From NCBI GenBank assembly GCA_028820035.1, contig JAPPKI010000528.1, positions 1 through 6,704 of the forward strand: 6,704 bases of DNA. Reading direction: 5' to 3'. The number at the start of each line of letters is the position of its first letter. Within the stretch, counting starts at the first letter, position 1. The notes under the pieces are model-generated. The model did no database searches. It saw only the letters and a list, made by a program, of their open reading frames with translations, and was not told where the DNA came from. The DNA comes from a bacterium. GTDB taxonomy: Bacteria; Actinomycetota; Acidimicrobiia; Acidimicrobiales; Bin134. Made by a program: the position numbers and the translations under genes. This document shows positions 1 to 6,109 of this stretch, piece after piece.

Positions 1-2
1 GC

Positions 3-698
3 AACGTGGCCAGCGTGAACGCCAAGTGGGGCAACCTGCGGGCCATCCTGGCCGGCGATTTCCTGCTGGCCCGGGCATCAGAACTGGCCGCCTCCCTGGG
101 CACCGAGGTGGCCGCGCTGCTGGCCGCCACCATCGGGCGGCTGTGCGAAGGCCAGGTGCGAGAGCTTCAGGACACCGGCAACCCGGACCGCACCGAGAGT
201 TCCTACACCGACTCCATCGAGGGCAAAACCGCCTCGTTGCTGGCCACCTCGTGTCGCATCGGCGGCCTGGTAGCCGGACTGGACCGCCCGACGGTGGACA
301 CCCTCACCGAGTTCGGCCGCTTCTACGGGCTGGCATTCCAGGTGGTGGACGACATCTTGGACATCGTGGCCACCGACGAGCACTTGGGCAAGCCGTCGGG
401 CAACGACCTGCACGAGGGGATCTACACCCTGCCGGTGATCCGGGCGCTGCACACCGACTGCGGCCCCCAGTTGCTGGAACTGCTCGGCGGAACGCTGTCA
501 GACGCCACCGTCCGCTCTGCCCTTCAGCTCGTGCGGGCCAGCGGCGGCGTGGAAGAAGCCCTGGATGTGGCCCGGCAGTACGTCCAGCAGGCCTCCACCA
601 GCCTGCACTCACTACCCCCCACCACGGCCACCGCCGCCCTTCAGGTCGCCACCGACCACCTGATCGACCGAGCCCGTATCCCCCTCGGCGACCGCTAG
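3..698 (+). CDS. Trans-isoprenyl diphosphate synthase (polyprenyl synthetase), 5'-truncated by the window edge
   Basis: C-terminal part of a class I trans-prenyltransferase, which extends an allylic diphosphate with isopentenyl diphosphate units. In actinobacteria such enzymes usually supply the menaquinone side chain. About 231 residues are visible. The reading frame is open to the left edge, and the GTG at base 6 is internal, because family sequence (VNAKWGN, then LAGDFLLARA) runs through it. The first Asp-rich motif must lie upstream, outside the window. Counting from that GTG, a GKTA lysine motif is at residues 73-76, and the second Asp-rich motif DDILD, which binds Mg-diphosphate, is at 115-119. 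It is followed by LGKPSGNDL and EGIYTLP, both typical of the family. Product chain length is set near the missing first motif, so heptaprenyl, octaprenyl or another length cannot be decided. The gene is convergent with lysS; the two stop codons are separated by 2 bases. Confidence 0.95.
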   Translation, partial: NVASVNAKWGNLRAILAGDFLLARASELAASLGTEVAALLAATIGRLCEGQVRELQDTGNPDRTESSYTDSIEGKTASLLATSCRIGGLVAGLDRPTVDTLTEFGRFYGLAFQVVDDILDIVATDEHLGKPSGNDLHEGIYTLPVIRALHTDCGPQLLELLGGTLSDATVRSALQLVRASGGVEEALDVARQYVQQASTSLHSLPPTTATAALQVATDHLIDRARIPLGDR

Positions 699-700
699 CT

Positions 701-2110
701 CTACCGCTCCGGGGGCTCGGGGCGGAGGGTGGGGAACAGGATTACGTCGCGGATGCTGGGGACGTCGGCCAGCAGCATGGCTAAGCGGTCCATGCCGACT
801 CCGAGACCGCCGGTGGGGGGCAGGCCGAACTCCAGGGCCCGCAGGTAATCCCAGTCCACGGCCATGGCCTCGGCATCGCCCGCGTCCCGGTCGGCGGCCT
901 GGTCTTCGAAGCGGGCCCGCTGCTCGTCGGGGTCGATGAGCTCGCTGAAAGCGTTGGCCAGCTCCCGGCCGGCCACGATGGCCTCGAATCGCTCCACCCA
1001 GCCGGGGTGGTCGCGGTGCTCCCGGGCCAGCGGCGACACCTCTTTGGGGTAATCGCACACGAACACCGGACCCCAGAGCTCGGCTTCGGTGGTCTTCTCG
1101 TACAGCTCCAGGAGGAGCTTGCCCGGCCCCCAGCGGTCTTCCACCGGGATCTCCCGCTCGGCACAGTGCGACCGCAGCTCGGCCACTGGAGTGTCGAGGT
1201 CCACCTCCAGCCCGCTGTGCTCGGCCAGCAAGTCAACGAATCGGGATCTGGGCCACGGCGGGGTCAGGTCCAGCTCCTGCCCGCCGTAGCTGATAACAGT
1301 GGTGCCCTTGAGCTTCAAGGCCAGATGCGCCACAAGCTGCTCGACCAGCTCCATGATGTCGCCGTAGTCGGCGTAGGCCCAGTACAGCTCCAGCATGGTG
1401 AACTCGGGATTGTGACGGGTGGAGATCCCCTCGTTGCGGAACACCCGGGCAATCTCATACACCCGCTCCAACCCGCCTACTACCAGCCGTTTCAGGTACA
1501 GCTCGGGAGCGATCCGCAAGAACAGCTCCATGTCCAGCGCGTTGTGATGGGTGCTGAACGGCCGGGCCAGAGCGCCACCGGGCACCGGGTGGAACACCGG
1601 CGTCTCCACCTCCACAAAATCCCGATCCTCCAGCCAGCGCCGAGTGAGCGACATCATTTCCGAGCGCAGCCGGAAGGTCTCGCGAGCTTCCTCGGTCACC
1701 CACAGGTCCACATAGCGCTGGCGAAACCGGATGTCGGGATCCGACAGCCCGTGCCACTTGTCGGGGAAGCTCCTACGGGCCTCCGCCAAAAGCTCCCACT
1801 GCTCCACCTTTACCGACAGCTCCCCTTTTCTGGTCTTCATCACCTCACCGCGCACGCCCACCCAGTCGCCCAGGGAAAGGGCGCAGAACCCGTCGTAGTC
1901 GGGGGTGACCTTGGCGGGGGCGAACAATTGGATGCGCCCGGTGGCGTCCTGCAAAGTGGCGAACGCCAGCTTGCCCTGCACCCGCCGCAACATGATCCGA
2001 CCGGCCACCGACACCGTCTGGCCGGTCTCAGTGCCGGCCTCGATTTCGCCGTGGCGCTGTTGGCACTCGGCGGCGGTTGCGGTGGTCTCGAACCGGTAGG
2101 GGGCGCTCAC
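701..2110 (-). CDS. lysS: Lysine--tRNA ligase, class II
   Basis: Cytoplasmic enzyme that charges tRNA-Lys using lysine and ATP. With the GTG start at base 2110 it has 469 residues. An N-terminal OB-fold anticodon-binding domain covers about residues 30-110. The class II catalytic core follows: SDPDIRFRQRYVDLW (about 123-137), the motif 1 region with FVEVETPVF, GGALARPFSTHHNALD (178-193), LRIAPELYLKRL, motif 2 FRNEG...RHNPEFTMLELY (224-243) and motif 3 GGLGVGMDRL (434-443). All core motifs are intact. A GTG at 2146 would add 12 residues, but it overlaps coaX by 28 nt and has no visible ribosome site. The 2110 start lies 8 nt after the coaX stop with a weak AGG 7 nt upstream, and is preferred. 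The N-terminus before the OB fold is short for the family. It is the last gene of the leftward operon, and lysS also follows the pan/coaX genes in Mycobacterium. Confidence 0.96.
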   Translation of the reverse strand: MSAPYRFETTATAAECQQRHGEIEAGTETGQTVSVAGRIMLRRVQGKLAFATLQDATGRIQLFAPAKVTPDYDGFCALSLGDWVGVRGEVMKTRKGELSVKVEQWELLAEARRSFPDKWHGLSDPDIRFRQRYVDLWVTEEARETFRLRSEMMSLTRRWLEDRDFVEVETPVFHPVPGGALARPFSTHHNALDMELFLRIAPELYLKRLVVGGLERVYEIARVFRNEGISTRHNPEFTMLELYWAYADYGDIMELVEQLVAHLALKLKGTTVISYGGQELDLTPPWPRSRFVDLLAEHSGLEVDLDTPVAELRSHCAEREIPVEDRWGPGKLLLELYEKTTEAELWGPVFVCDYPKEVSPLAREHRDHPGWVERFEAIVAGRELANAFSELIDPDEQRARFEDQAADRDAGDAEAMAVDWDYLRALEFGLPPTGGLGVGMDRLAMLLADVPSIRDVILFPTLRPEPPER

Positions 2111-2118
2111 CGGCCAGC

Positions 2119-2913
2119 CTACTGGTTGCGGCCGTGGACCAGCCACAGGCCGTGGAGGGTGAGATAAGGCTCGACGTACTGGATGGTGTCCGACAGGGGG
2201 GCGATTAGGTGGGCCAGCCCGCCGGTGGCGATCACGACCGCCTCGCCGCCCAGCTCTTTCATGAAGCGGGTCACCATGCCGTCGATCTGGGCGACAAACC
2301 CGTAGATGACGCCCGATTGGATCGACTCTATGGTGGTCTTGCCGATCACATTGCGGGGCTCGGTGAGCGCCACCGGCCCCAAGGCGGCGGCCCGACCCAC
2401 CATGGCTTCCAGGCTGACCTCGATTCCCGGCCCGATGGCCCCGCCCATGAACTCACCGGCCGCGGAAATCACGTCGAAGTTGTTGGTGGTACCGAAATCG
2501 ACCACCACCGCGGGGCCACCGTAGAGGTGGTGGGCGGCCACCGCGTTGGCGATGCGATCGGCACCCACCTCACGGGGGTTGTCGTACAAGATGGGGATGC
2601 CGCTGCGGGTGCCGGGCTCGATCACCACCGGGTCGAACTCGAAGTAGCGCTGCACCATCATCCGCACGCTCTCGCGGATCTGGGGCACCCCGGAGCACAC
2701 CGCCACCCCGGTCAGATCGTCTTCCATCACCACATCCACGCTGTCCAGCAGGCTGCGCAACAGCACGGCAACCTCGTCGGGGGTGCGCTCGTGCACCGTC
2801 GACAGTCGCCAGTGCTCGATCAGGCCGTCGTCGGCCCGGCAGTCCTCGGCCCGTTCGGCCTCATACAGGCCGACCACGGTCTGGGTGTTGCCGATGTCGA
2901 GGGCCAACAGCAT
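2119..2913 (-). CDS. coaX: Type III pantothenate kinase
   Basis: Phosphorylates pantothenate to 4'-phosphopantothenate, the first step of coenzyme A synthesis, in the cytoplasm. The 264-residue product has the ASKHA-fold motifs of CoaX. These are the N-terminal phosphate loop ALDIGNT (Asp6), YDNPREVGADR with the conserved Asp at 119 (110-120), the second phosphate motif VDFGTTNNFD (138-147), GGAIGPGI (157-164), GKTT (191-194) and the late glycine motif ATGGLA (229-234). The usual GTATTFD or GTSTNFD core reads GTTNNFD, a mild variation. The ATG at 2913 has an AGGGG ribosome site 5 nt upstream and lies 12 nt after the nadC stop. PanC, two genes upstream, makes its substrate, so the pathway is laid out in order apart from the nadC between them. 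Type III enzymes are known to be insensitive to CoA feedback, unlike CoaA. Confidence 0.96.
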   Translation of the reverse strand: MLLALDIGNTQTVVGLYEAERAEDCRADDGLIEHWRLSTVHERTPDEVAVLLRSLLDSVDVVMEDDLTGVAVCSGVPQIRESVRMMVQRYFEFDPVVIEPGTRSGIPILYDNPREVGADRIANAVAAHHLYGGPAVVVDFGTTNNFDVISAAGEFMGGAIGPGIEVSLEAMVGRAAALGPVALTEPRNVIGKTTIESIQSGVIYGFVAQIDGMVTRFMKELGGEAVVIATGGLAHLIAPLSDTIQYVEPYLTLHGLWLVHGRNQ

Positions 2914-2918
2914 AGGAA

Positions 2919-2923
2919 CCCCT
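2919..2923 (-). promoter_or_regulatory. Ribosome binding site of coaX
   Basis: AGGGG on the - strand, 5 nt upstream of the coaX ATG at 2913. It is one of the clearest Shine-Dalgarno-like sequences in the operon and lies in the 12-nt gap after the nadC stop. It supports the chosen coaX start. Confidence 0.55.
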
Positions 2924-2925
2924 GT

Positions 2926-3801
2926 TTACTCCTCTTCTGCGCTGACCGGAACATTGCCAACATCGAGCCCGATGTCAAGCACCGGAGCCGAGTTGGTGAT
3001 GCGGCCCACCGAAATGAAATCCACGCCAGTGGCTGCGTACTCGGCCACCGTCTCCAGCGTGATGCCGCCGCTCACCTCCAAGAGGCAGTCATGTCCGGCG
3101 GCCTGGGCCACGCAGACCTGCACCTCATCGGGAGTCATGTTGTCCAGCAGCAGGGCATCTGCGCCCGCCGCCAATGCCTCATCAACTTGTTCGATGCGGT
3201 CGCACTCCACGTAGACAATGCGATCCGGCCGGCTTCTGCGGGCGGCCGTCACCCCTTCGGCAATGGACATCCCCGCCAGGTGGTTGTCTTTGAACATGAC
3301 CCATTCCGACAGCCCCATCCGATGGTTGTCGCCTCCGCCAGCGCGAACCGCGGCCTTCTCCAACACCCGCAGACCGGGCGTGGTCTTGCGGGTGTCCCGG
3401 ATGCGGGCACGGCCCTCACCGACCGATGCCGCGGCCGCCACGTAGCGGGATACCTCGGTGGCGATCCCCGACAGGTGGCTCAAGAAGTTCAACGCAGTGC
3501 GCTCGGCAGTGAGCACTGAGGCCCGAGGCCCAACAACTGCGGCCAAGCACTGACCAGGGACCACCGAGTCTCCGTCGGCGGCATGCCACTCCACCGCCAC
3601 CGAGGGGTCCACCTGCCGGAACACTTCGGCGGCACAGGCCCGCCCCGCCAGACGACCAGCGTCTCGAGAGGCGATCTCCGCGGTGATGCTTCCAGGGGGG
3701 ACAAGCGACGACGTGAGGTCGCCCTCCGGGCCCACGTCCTCGGCCAAGGCCAGTTTCGCCGCGGCTTGTACCACTTCGACGGGAGGATCAAAGCCGGGCA
3801 C
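2926..3801 (-). CDS. nadC: Nicotinate-nucleotide diphosphorylase (carboxylating), quinolinate phosphoribosyltransferase
   Basis: Converts quinolinate and phosphoribosyl diphosphate to nicotinate mononucleotide, CO2 and pyrophosphate in de novo NAD synthesis. With the GTG start at 3801 it has 291 residues, normal for NadC. Motifs in order are EDVGPEGDLTSS (21-32), AERTALNFLSHLSGIAT (99-115), DTRKTTPGLR (136-145), GGGDNHR (155-161), KDNH (171-174), LLLDN (217-221) and EVSGGI (242-247), followed by GVDFISVGRITNSAPVLDI. These carry the Arg, Lys and His residues that bind quinolinate and the phosphoribosyl donor. The frame stays open up to 3909, but the added sequence is Trp- and Cys-rich, unlike NadC, and overlaps panC. 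GTG at 3810 and TTG at 3807 are close alternatives. The chosen start overlaps the panC end by 14 nt. No nadA or nadB is in view. The gene occupies the place that panD has in the Mycobacterium cluster. Confidence 0.95.
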   Translation of the reverse strand: MPGFDPPVEVVQAAAKLALAEDVGPEGDLTSSLVPPGSITAEIASRDAGRLAGRACAAEVFRQVDPSVAVEWHAADGDSVVPGQCLAAVVGPRASVLTAERTALNFLSHLSGIATEVSRYVAAAASVGEGRARIRDTRKTTPGLRVLEKAAVRAGGGDNHRMGLSEWVMFKDNHLAGMSIAEGVTAARRSRPDRIVYVECDRIEQVDEALAAGADALLLDNMTPDEVQVCVAQAAGHDCLLEVSGGITLETVAEYAATGVDFISVGRITNSAPVLDIGLDVGNVPVSAEEE

Positions 3802-4660
3802 AGTCAACACCCAGATTATCAATGAGACGGGCTCGACCGACCCGGGCTGCCACCAGCAGGCGCAACTCGCCGTCCAGCACATCGGGTCGATCCAGCGTGG
3901 CGGCGTCAACCACGGCGGCGTAGTCGGGAGACGCCTTGGGCTCAGCGGCCAGCACCGCGGCCATCACCGCCTCCACCTCGTCGGGACTCCGGCTGCCCTG
4001 CACCACCGCATCCCGCCCGGTTTGCAGCGACCGCCACAGCACGGTGGCCGCGGGCCGCTCCTCGGCGGTCAGGTATACGTTCCGGCTCGACATGGCCAGG
4101 CCGTCGGACTCTCGGAATGTGGGACAGCCCACTACCTCCACCGGCAGGGACAAGTCGGCAGTCATTCGGCGGATAATGGCCAGCTGCTGGTAGTCCTTCT
4201 CTCCGAAATAAGCCCGACCCGGCCCCAGCATCGCGAACAGCTTGGCCACTACGGTTGCCACTCCATCGAAGTGGGTAGGACGAACCCGCCCCTCCAACAC
4301 CGCGTTGAGCCCTTTGACCGTCACCGAGGTGATCGGGGTCTGCGGATACATATCGTCGGCGGAAGGAGCAAACACCAGCCCGGCTCCCGCCGCGGCACAC
4401 ATTTTCCGATCCCGTTCAAGATCCCGGGGATAGGTCCCGTAGTCCTCCCCCTCGGCGAATTGAAGCGGGTTCACGAAGATGCTCACCACGGTCAGGTCGT
4501 TCTCGGCCGCCGAGCGGGTCACCAAAGACTGGTGGCCCTCGTGGAGATACCCCATGGTGGGCACCAAGCCGACCGAACCGCCTTGGGCGCGAGCGGCCTC
4601 CACTGCGTCCCGCAGTTCAGATACCCGCTCAACCAGGGGAATTTCGGTGCCGGCGCTCAC
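3788..4660 (-). CDS. panC: Pantothenate synthetase (pantoate--beta-alanine ligase)
   Basis: ATP-dependent condensation of pantoate and beta-alanine to pantothenate, through a pantoyl-adenylate. The 290-residue product has all family motifs: PTMGYLHEGHQSLV with the HIGH-like His40 and His43 (34-47), FVNPLQF (62-68), EDYGTYPRDLERD, GRVRPTHFDGVATVVAKLF (124-142), FGEKDYQQL (152-160) and SDGLAMSSRN, whose SSR at 191-193 corresponds to the KMSKS-like ATP loop (185-194). The frame is open as far as 4936, but homology begins near SAGTEIPLVERVSELRDA. The GTG at 4660 overlaps the folK stop as GTGA, and an AAGGGC lies 5 nt upstream, so translation is probably coupled to folK. Its product is used by CoaX two genes downstream. 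No panB or panD is present here, so pantoate and beta-alanine must come from genes elsewhere. Confidence 0.96.
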   Translation of the reverse strand: MSAGTEIPLVERVSELRDAVEAARAQGGSVGLVPTMGYLHEGHQSLVTRSAAENDLTVVSIFVNPLQFAEGEDYGTYPRDLERDRKMCAAAGAGLVFAPSADDMYPQTPITSVTVKGLNAVLEGRVRPTHFDGVATVVAKLFAMLGPGRAYFGEKDYQQLAIIRRMTADLSLPVEVVGCPTFRESDGLAMSSRNVYLTAEERPAATVLWRSLQTGRDAVVQGSRSPDEVEAVMAAVLAAEPKASPDYAAVVDAATLDRPDVLDGELRLLVAARVGRARLIDNLGVDCARL

Positions 4661-5139
4661 GAAGTGCCCTTGCCTGTTCGAGGGACGAACTCGTCCCAAT
4701 CCCCCAATCGGTGGCAGCCGCCGGTGTCGGGATCGCTCCACCCCTCGAACAGATCGGGGGCCAATTCTCCGATAGGCACCATCACGAAGGCCCGCTCGAA
4801 CATCCGGGGATGGGGTACCACCAGGTCGGGCTCGTCCACCGTCTCGCCGTCCACCCACAAGACATCGACATCCAGCGTACGGGGGCCCCAGCGCACTTCC
4901 CGCACTCTGCCCGCCGACGCCTCTAATGCCTGGCAAAGCTCCAATAGGCCTCGGGCCGACCGACTGGTGTCCAGTTCGACCACCACGTTCAGGTATTGGC
5001 CCTGGTCGGGGCCGCCCACCGGGTCGGTCTCATACACCCCGGAAACCGCGACGCAGTCGTCCATGGCCGCCACCGCGTCCTTGAGGTAGCCCATGCGGTC
5101 GCCCATGTTGGACCCCAAGCCCAGAAAAGCTCTGGTCAT
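4657..5139 (-). CDS. folK: 2-amino-4-hydroxy-6-hydroxymethyldihydropteridine diphosphokinase (HPPK)
   Basis: Transfers pyrophosphate from ATP to 6-hydroxymethyl-dihydropterin, giving the substrate of dihydropteroate synthase. The 160-residue product matches the usual HPPK length. LGLGSNMGDR lies at residues 6-15 and SGVYETDPVGGPDQGQYLN at 33-51. The signature WGPRTLDVDVL (84-94) contains the two magnesium-binding aspartates, Asp90 and Asp92, and PHPRMFERAFV is at 109-119. The ATG at 5139 overlaps the folB stop as ATGA, a classical coupled junction, with no strong ribosome site of its own. The frame extends upstream to 5331, but that part is Gly- and Arg-rich shadow sequence inside folB. FolB directly upstream makes its substrate, and FolP, three genes upstream, uses its product. 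Confidence 0.97.
   Translation of the reverse strand: MTRAFLGLGSNMGDRMGYLKDAVAAMDDCVAVSGVYETDPVGGPDQGQYLNVVVELDTSRSARGLLELCQALEASAGRVREVRWGPRTLDVDVLWVDGETVDEPDLVVPHPRMFERAFVMVPIGELAPDLFEGWSDPDTGGCHRLGDWDEFVPRTGKGTS
4666..4671 (-). promoter_or_regulatory. Ribosome binding site of panC
   Basis: AAGGGC on the - strand, 5 nt upstream of the GTG at 4660 and inside the folK 3' end. It helps choose this start over the many upstream in-frame GTG and ATG codons that lie inside folK. Confidence 0.45.
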
Positions 5140-5504
5140 TGCCGGTGGCGAGTAATGCGAACACCGCTGGTCGACAGGTGCTGGGGCACCGGAGGACGCA
5201 GCTTGCGGACCTCCACGATTACCCACTCCACCCGTATGTCTGCGCCCAGGCACACCGAGGCCACCCTCTGGGCCATGGCCTCCATCAGGGTGAACTGCTC
5301 GCCTTCGGACGCCGCGGCCACGGCGGCGCACACCGCCCCGTAATCCACAGTGTCGCCCAAGTCGTCGGAACTGCCCGACGGCGCCAGATCGGCACCGATC
5401 TCGATATCCAACTCAAACGGCTGAACCCGGTCCCTCTCCTCGGGAAGGGCCCCGCACAGAGCCATCACCCGAAGGCCCTGAAGCAGTAATCGGTCTTCAG
5501 TCAT
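5136..5504 (-). CDS. folB: Dihydroneopterin aldolase
   Basis: Cleaves 7,8-dihydroneopterin to 6-hydroxymethyl-dihydropterin and glycolaldehyde. The 122-residue product fits the small, ring-forming FolB family. Visible family features are LCGALPEERDRVQPFELDI (16-34), with the conserved glutamates at 22-23, DDLGDTVDYGAV with Tyr55 (47-58), FTLMEAMA with the pterin-anchoring Glu75 (71-78), and RKLRPPVP with catalytic Lys101 (100-107), then TSGVRITR. These line up within one residue of the known Staphylococcus aureus residues Glu22, Tyr54, Glu74 and Lys100. The ATG at 5504 overlaps the end of the upstream phosphatase-like gene by 8 nt. An in-frame codon at 5552 would add a basic 16-residue leader that is a frame-shifted reading of that gene's acidic tail, so it is rejected as the start. 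Confidence 0.95.
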   Translation of the reverse strand: MTEDRLLLQGLRVMALCGALPEERDRVQPFELDIEIGADLAPSGSSDDLGDTVDYGAVCAAVAAASEGEQFTLMEAMAQRVASVCLGADIRVEWVIVEVRKLRPPVPQHLSTSGVRITRHRQ

Positions 5505-6072
5505 CTTCGGGAATCTCTTCTCGTTGTTCCTCTTGCTCTTCGAGATCTTCAACCTGGGAGAGCTGCACTTCGGGTTTGGGGAGCGCGGTGGCCGCGTTCA
5601 CAATGCGGCGGCCCACCGAGCCGATCGGGCGCTGGGTCATCTTCTCCATCACCACCACCGCTTGCGACTCGCTGGCGACCATTCCCGTCCACACCAGATA
5701 GCCCGCCAAGAAGCCGCACACCTCGTCGCTCAGGCCACGGCGGTGTACCAGCAACTTCTCCCCCTTGGCCAGCAGTGACTGCAGCTCAATGAACAGCGGG
5801 CCGAGCCGGGTGGGGTAGTCCTCGTTGTCCGCAATGGGCCAGTGGCTCCAGGCGATGTTCTGCTCGCTGTAGTTGTGGAGGTTGTGGGTGGAGGGAATCA
5901 GCGACACCACCCGGGTGAAGCCCTGCTGGCGGATCCAGTTGATCTCCTCGGTGCGCCGAACCCGCCGATGGCTTTCCCCCCTGCCTCCCGGACGCTCGCA
6001 GATTGCCAATCGGTCCTTCATGATCCAGTAGAAGTTGCGCGGTTGGATTCCCGCGGCCCACTTACCCTTCAC
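5497..6072 (-). CDS. Dual-specificity-phosphatase-like protein with a degenerate active site; probable pseudophosphatase
   Basis: The 191-residue product is not a known folate enzyme. Residues 11-29 (PRNFYWIMKDRLAICERPG) match the start of many bacterial DSP-type phosphatases. They are followed by a helix and strand (EEINWIRQQGFTRVVSLIP), a general-acid-like loop HWPIADNEDYP (77-87, Asp82 the candidate) and a P-loop region LLVHRRGLSDEVCGFLAGYLV (107-127). Against the consensus HCxxGxxRTG, followed after a few residues by AxYLV, the length is unchanged, but Cys is replaced by Arg111, the loop Gly by Leu114 and the catalytic Arg by Glu117. The last 20 or so residues are strongly acidic (EDLEEQEEQREEIPEDD). 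No signal peptide or membrane segment is seen. The GTG start at 6072 has GGTGG 4 nt upstream; ATG at codon 18 would remove conserved sequence. The gene lies 37 nt after folP and overlaps folB by 8 nt, which suggests a role tied to folate synthesis or operon control. Catalysis by the usual cysteine mechanism is unlikely. Confidence 0.8.
   Translation of the reverse strand: MKGKWAAGIQPRNFYWIMKDRLAICERPGGRGESHRRVRRTEEINWIRQQGFTRVVSLIPSTHNLHNYSEQNIAWSHWPIADNEDYPTRLGPLFIELQSLLAKGEKLLVHRRGLSDEVCGFLAGYLVWTGMVASESQAVVVMEKMTQRPIGSVGRRIVNAATALPKPEVQLSQVEDLEEQEEQREEIPEDD
5505..5552 (-). promoter_or_regulatory. Purine-rich leader of folB within the acidic-tail codons (candidate ribosome loading region)
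   Basis: On the - strand this stretch is rich in GAAGAG- and AAGAGG-like purine runs. It encodes the Glu-rich tail of the phosphatase-like protein and lies directly before the folB ATG at 5504. The closest candidate is AGAAGAG, about 9 nt upstream. GC content here is about 45-48% by hand count, well below the rest of the window. The dual role is inferred. Confidence 0.35.
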
Positions 6073-6109
6073 GGTGCCACCGCCCCCGCGCTGCCAACGC
6101 CCTCGCGAC

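Noticed and set aside
645..658. Perfect 5-bp hairpin GGTCG-CCAC-CGACC near the gene ends as a terminator
   Set aside because: The stem is short, lies inside coding sequence and has no T run on either strand.
26..784. A 252-codon + strand frame overlapping the prenyl synthase
   Set aside because: Arg-, Gly- and Pro-rich out-of-frame shadow of a gene with clear prenyltransferase motifs.
2111..2146. Upstream GTG start for lysS at 2146 (12 extra residues)
   Set aside because: It would overlap coaX by 28 nt, has no ribosome site, and adds Pro-rich sequence not typical of LysRS. The GTG at 2110 follows the coaX stop neatly.
4661..4936. N-terminal extension of panC by 92 residues
   Set aside because: The added sequence is Arg- and Gly-rich shadow coding over folK. 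PanC homology begins just after 4660 and the GTGA junction is there.
1007..5089. Three long + strand open frames (1007-2167, 2209-3519 and 3683-5089, 386-468 codons) antisense to the operon
   Set aside because: Their sequence is His-, Gly- and Pro-rich low-complexity translation with no family motifs. They lie opposite lysS, coaX/nadC and panC/folK, and arise from the GC-rich third codon positions of those genes.
5505..5552. Upstream in-frame start for folB adding 16 residues
   Set aside because: The added basic residues are an out-of-frame reading of the acidic tail of the preceding gene, and FolB proteins normally begin close to the ATG at 5504.
5700..5760. Frameshift as the cause of the degenerate phosphatase P-loop
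   Set aside because: The other two frames do not give HCxxGxxR, one contains a stop, and the distance from His110 to the AGYLV helix equals that of intact phosphatases. Substitutions fit better than compensating indels.
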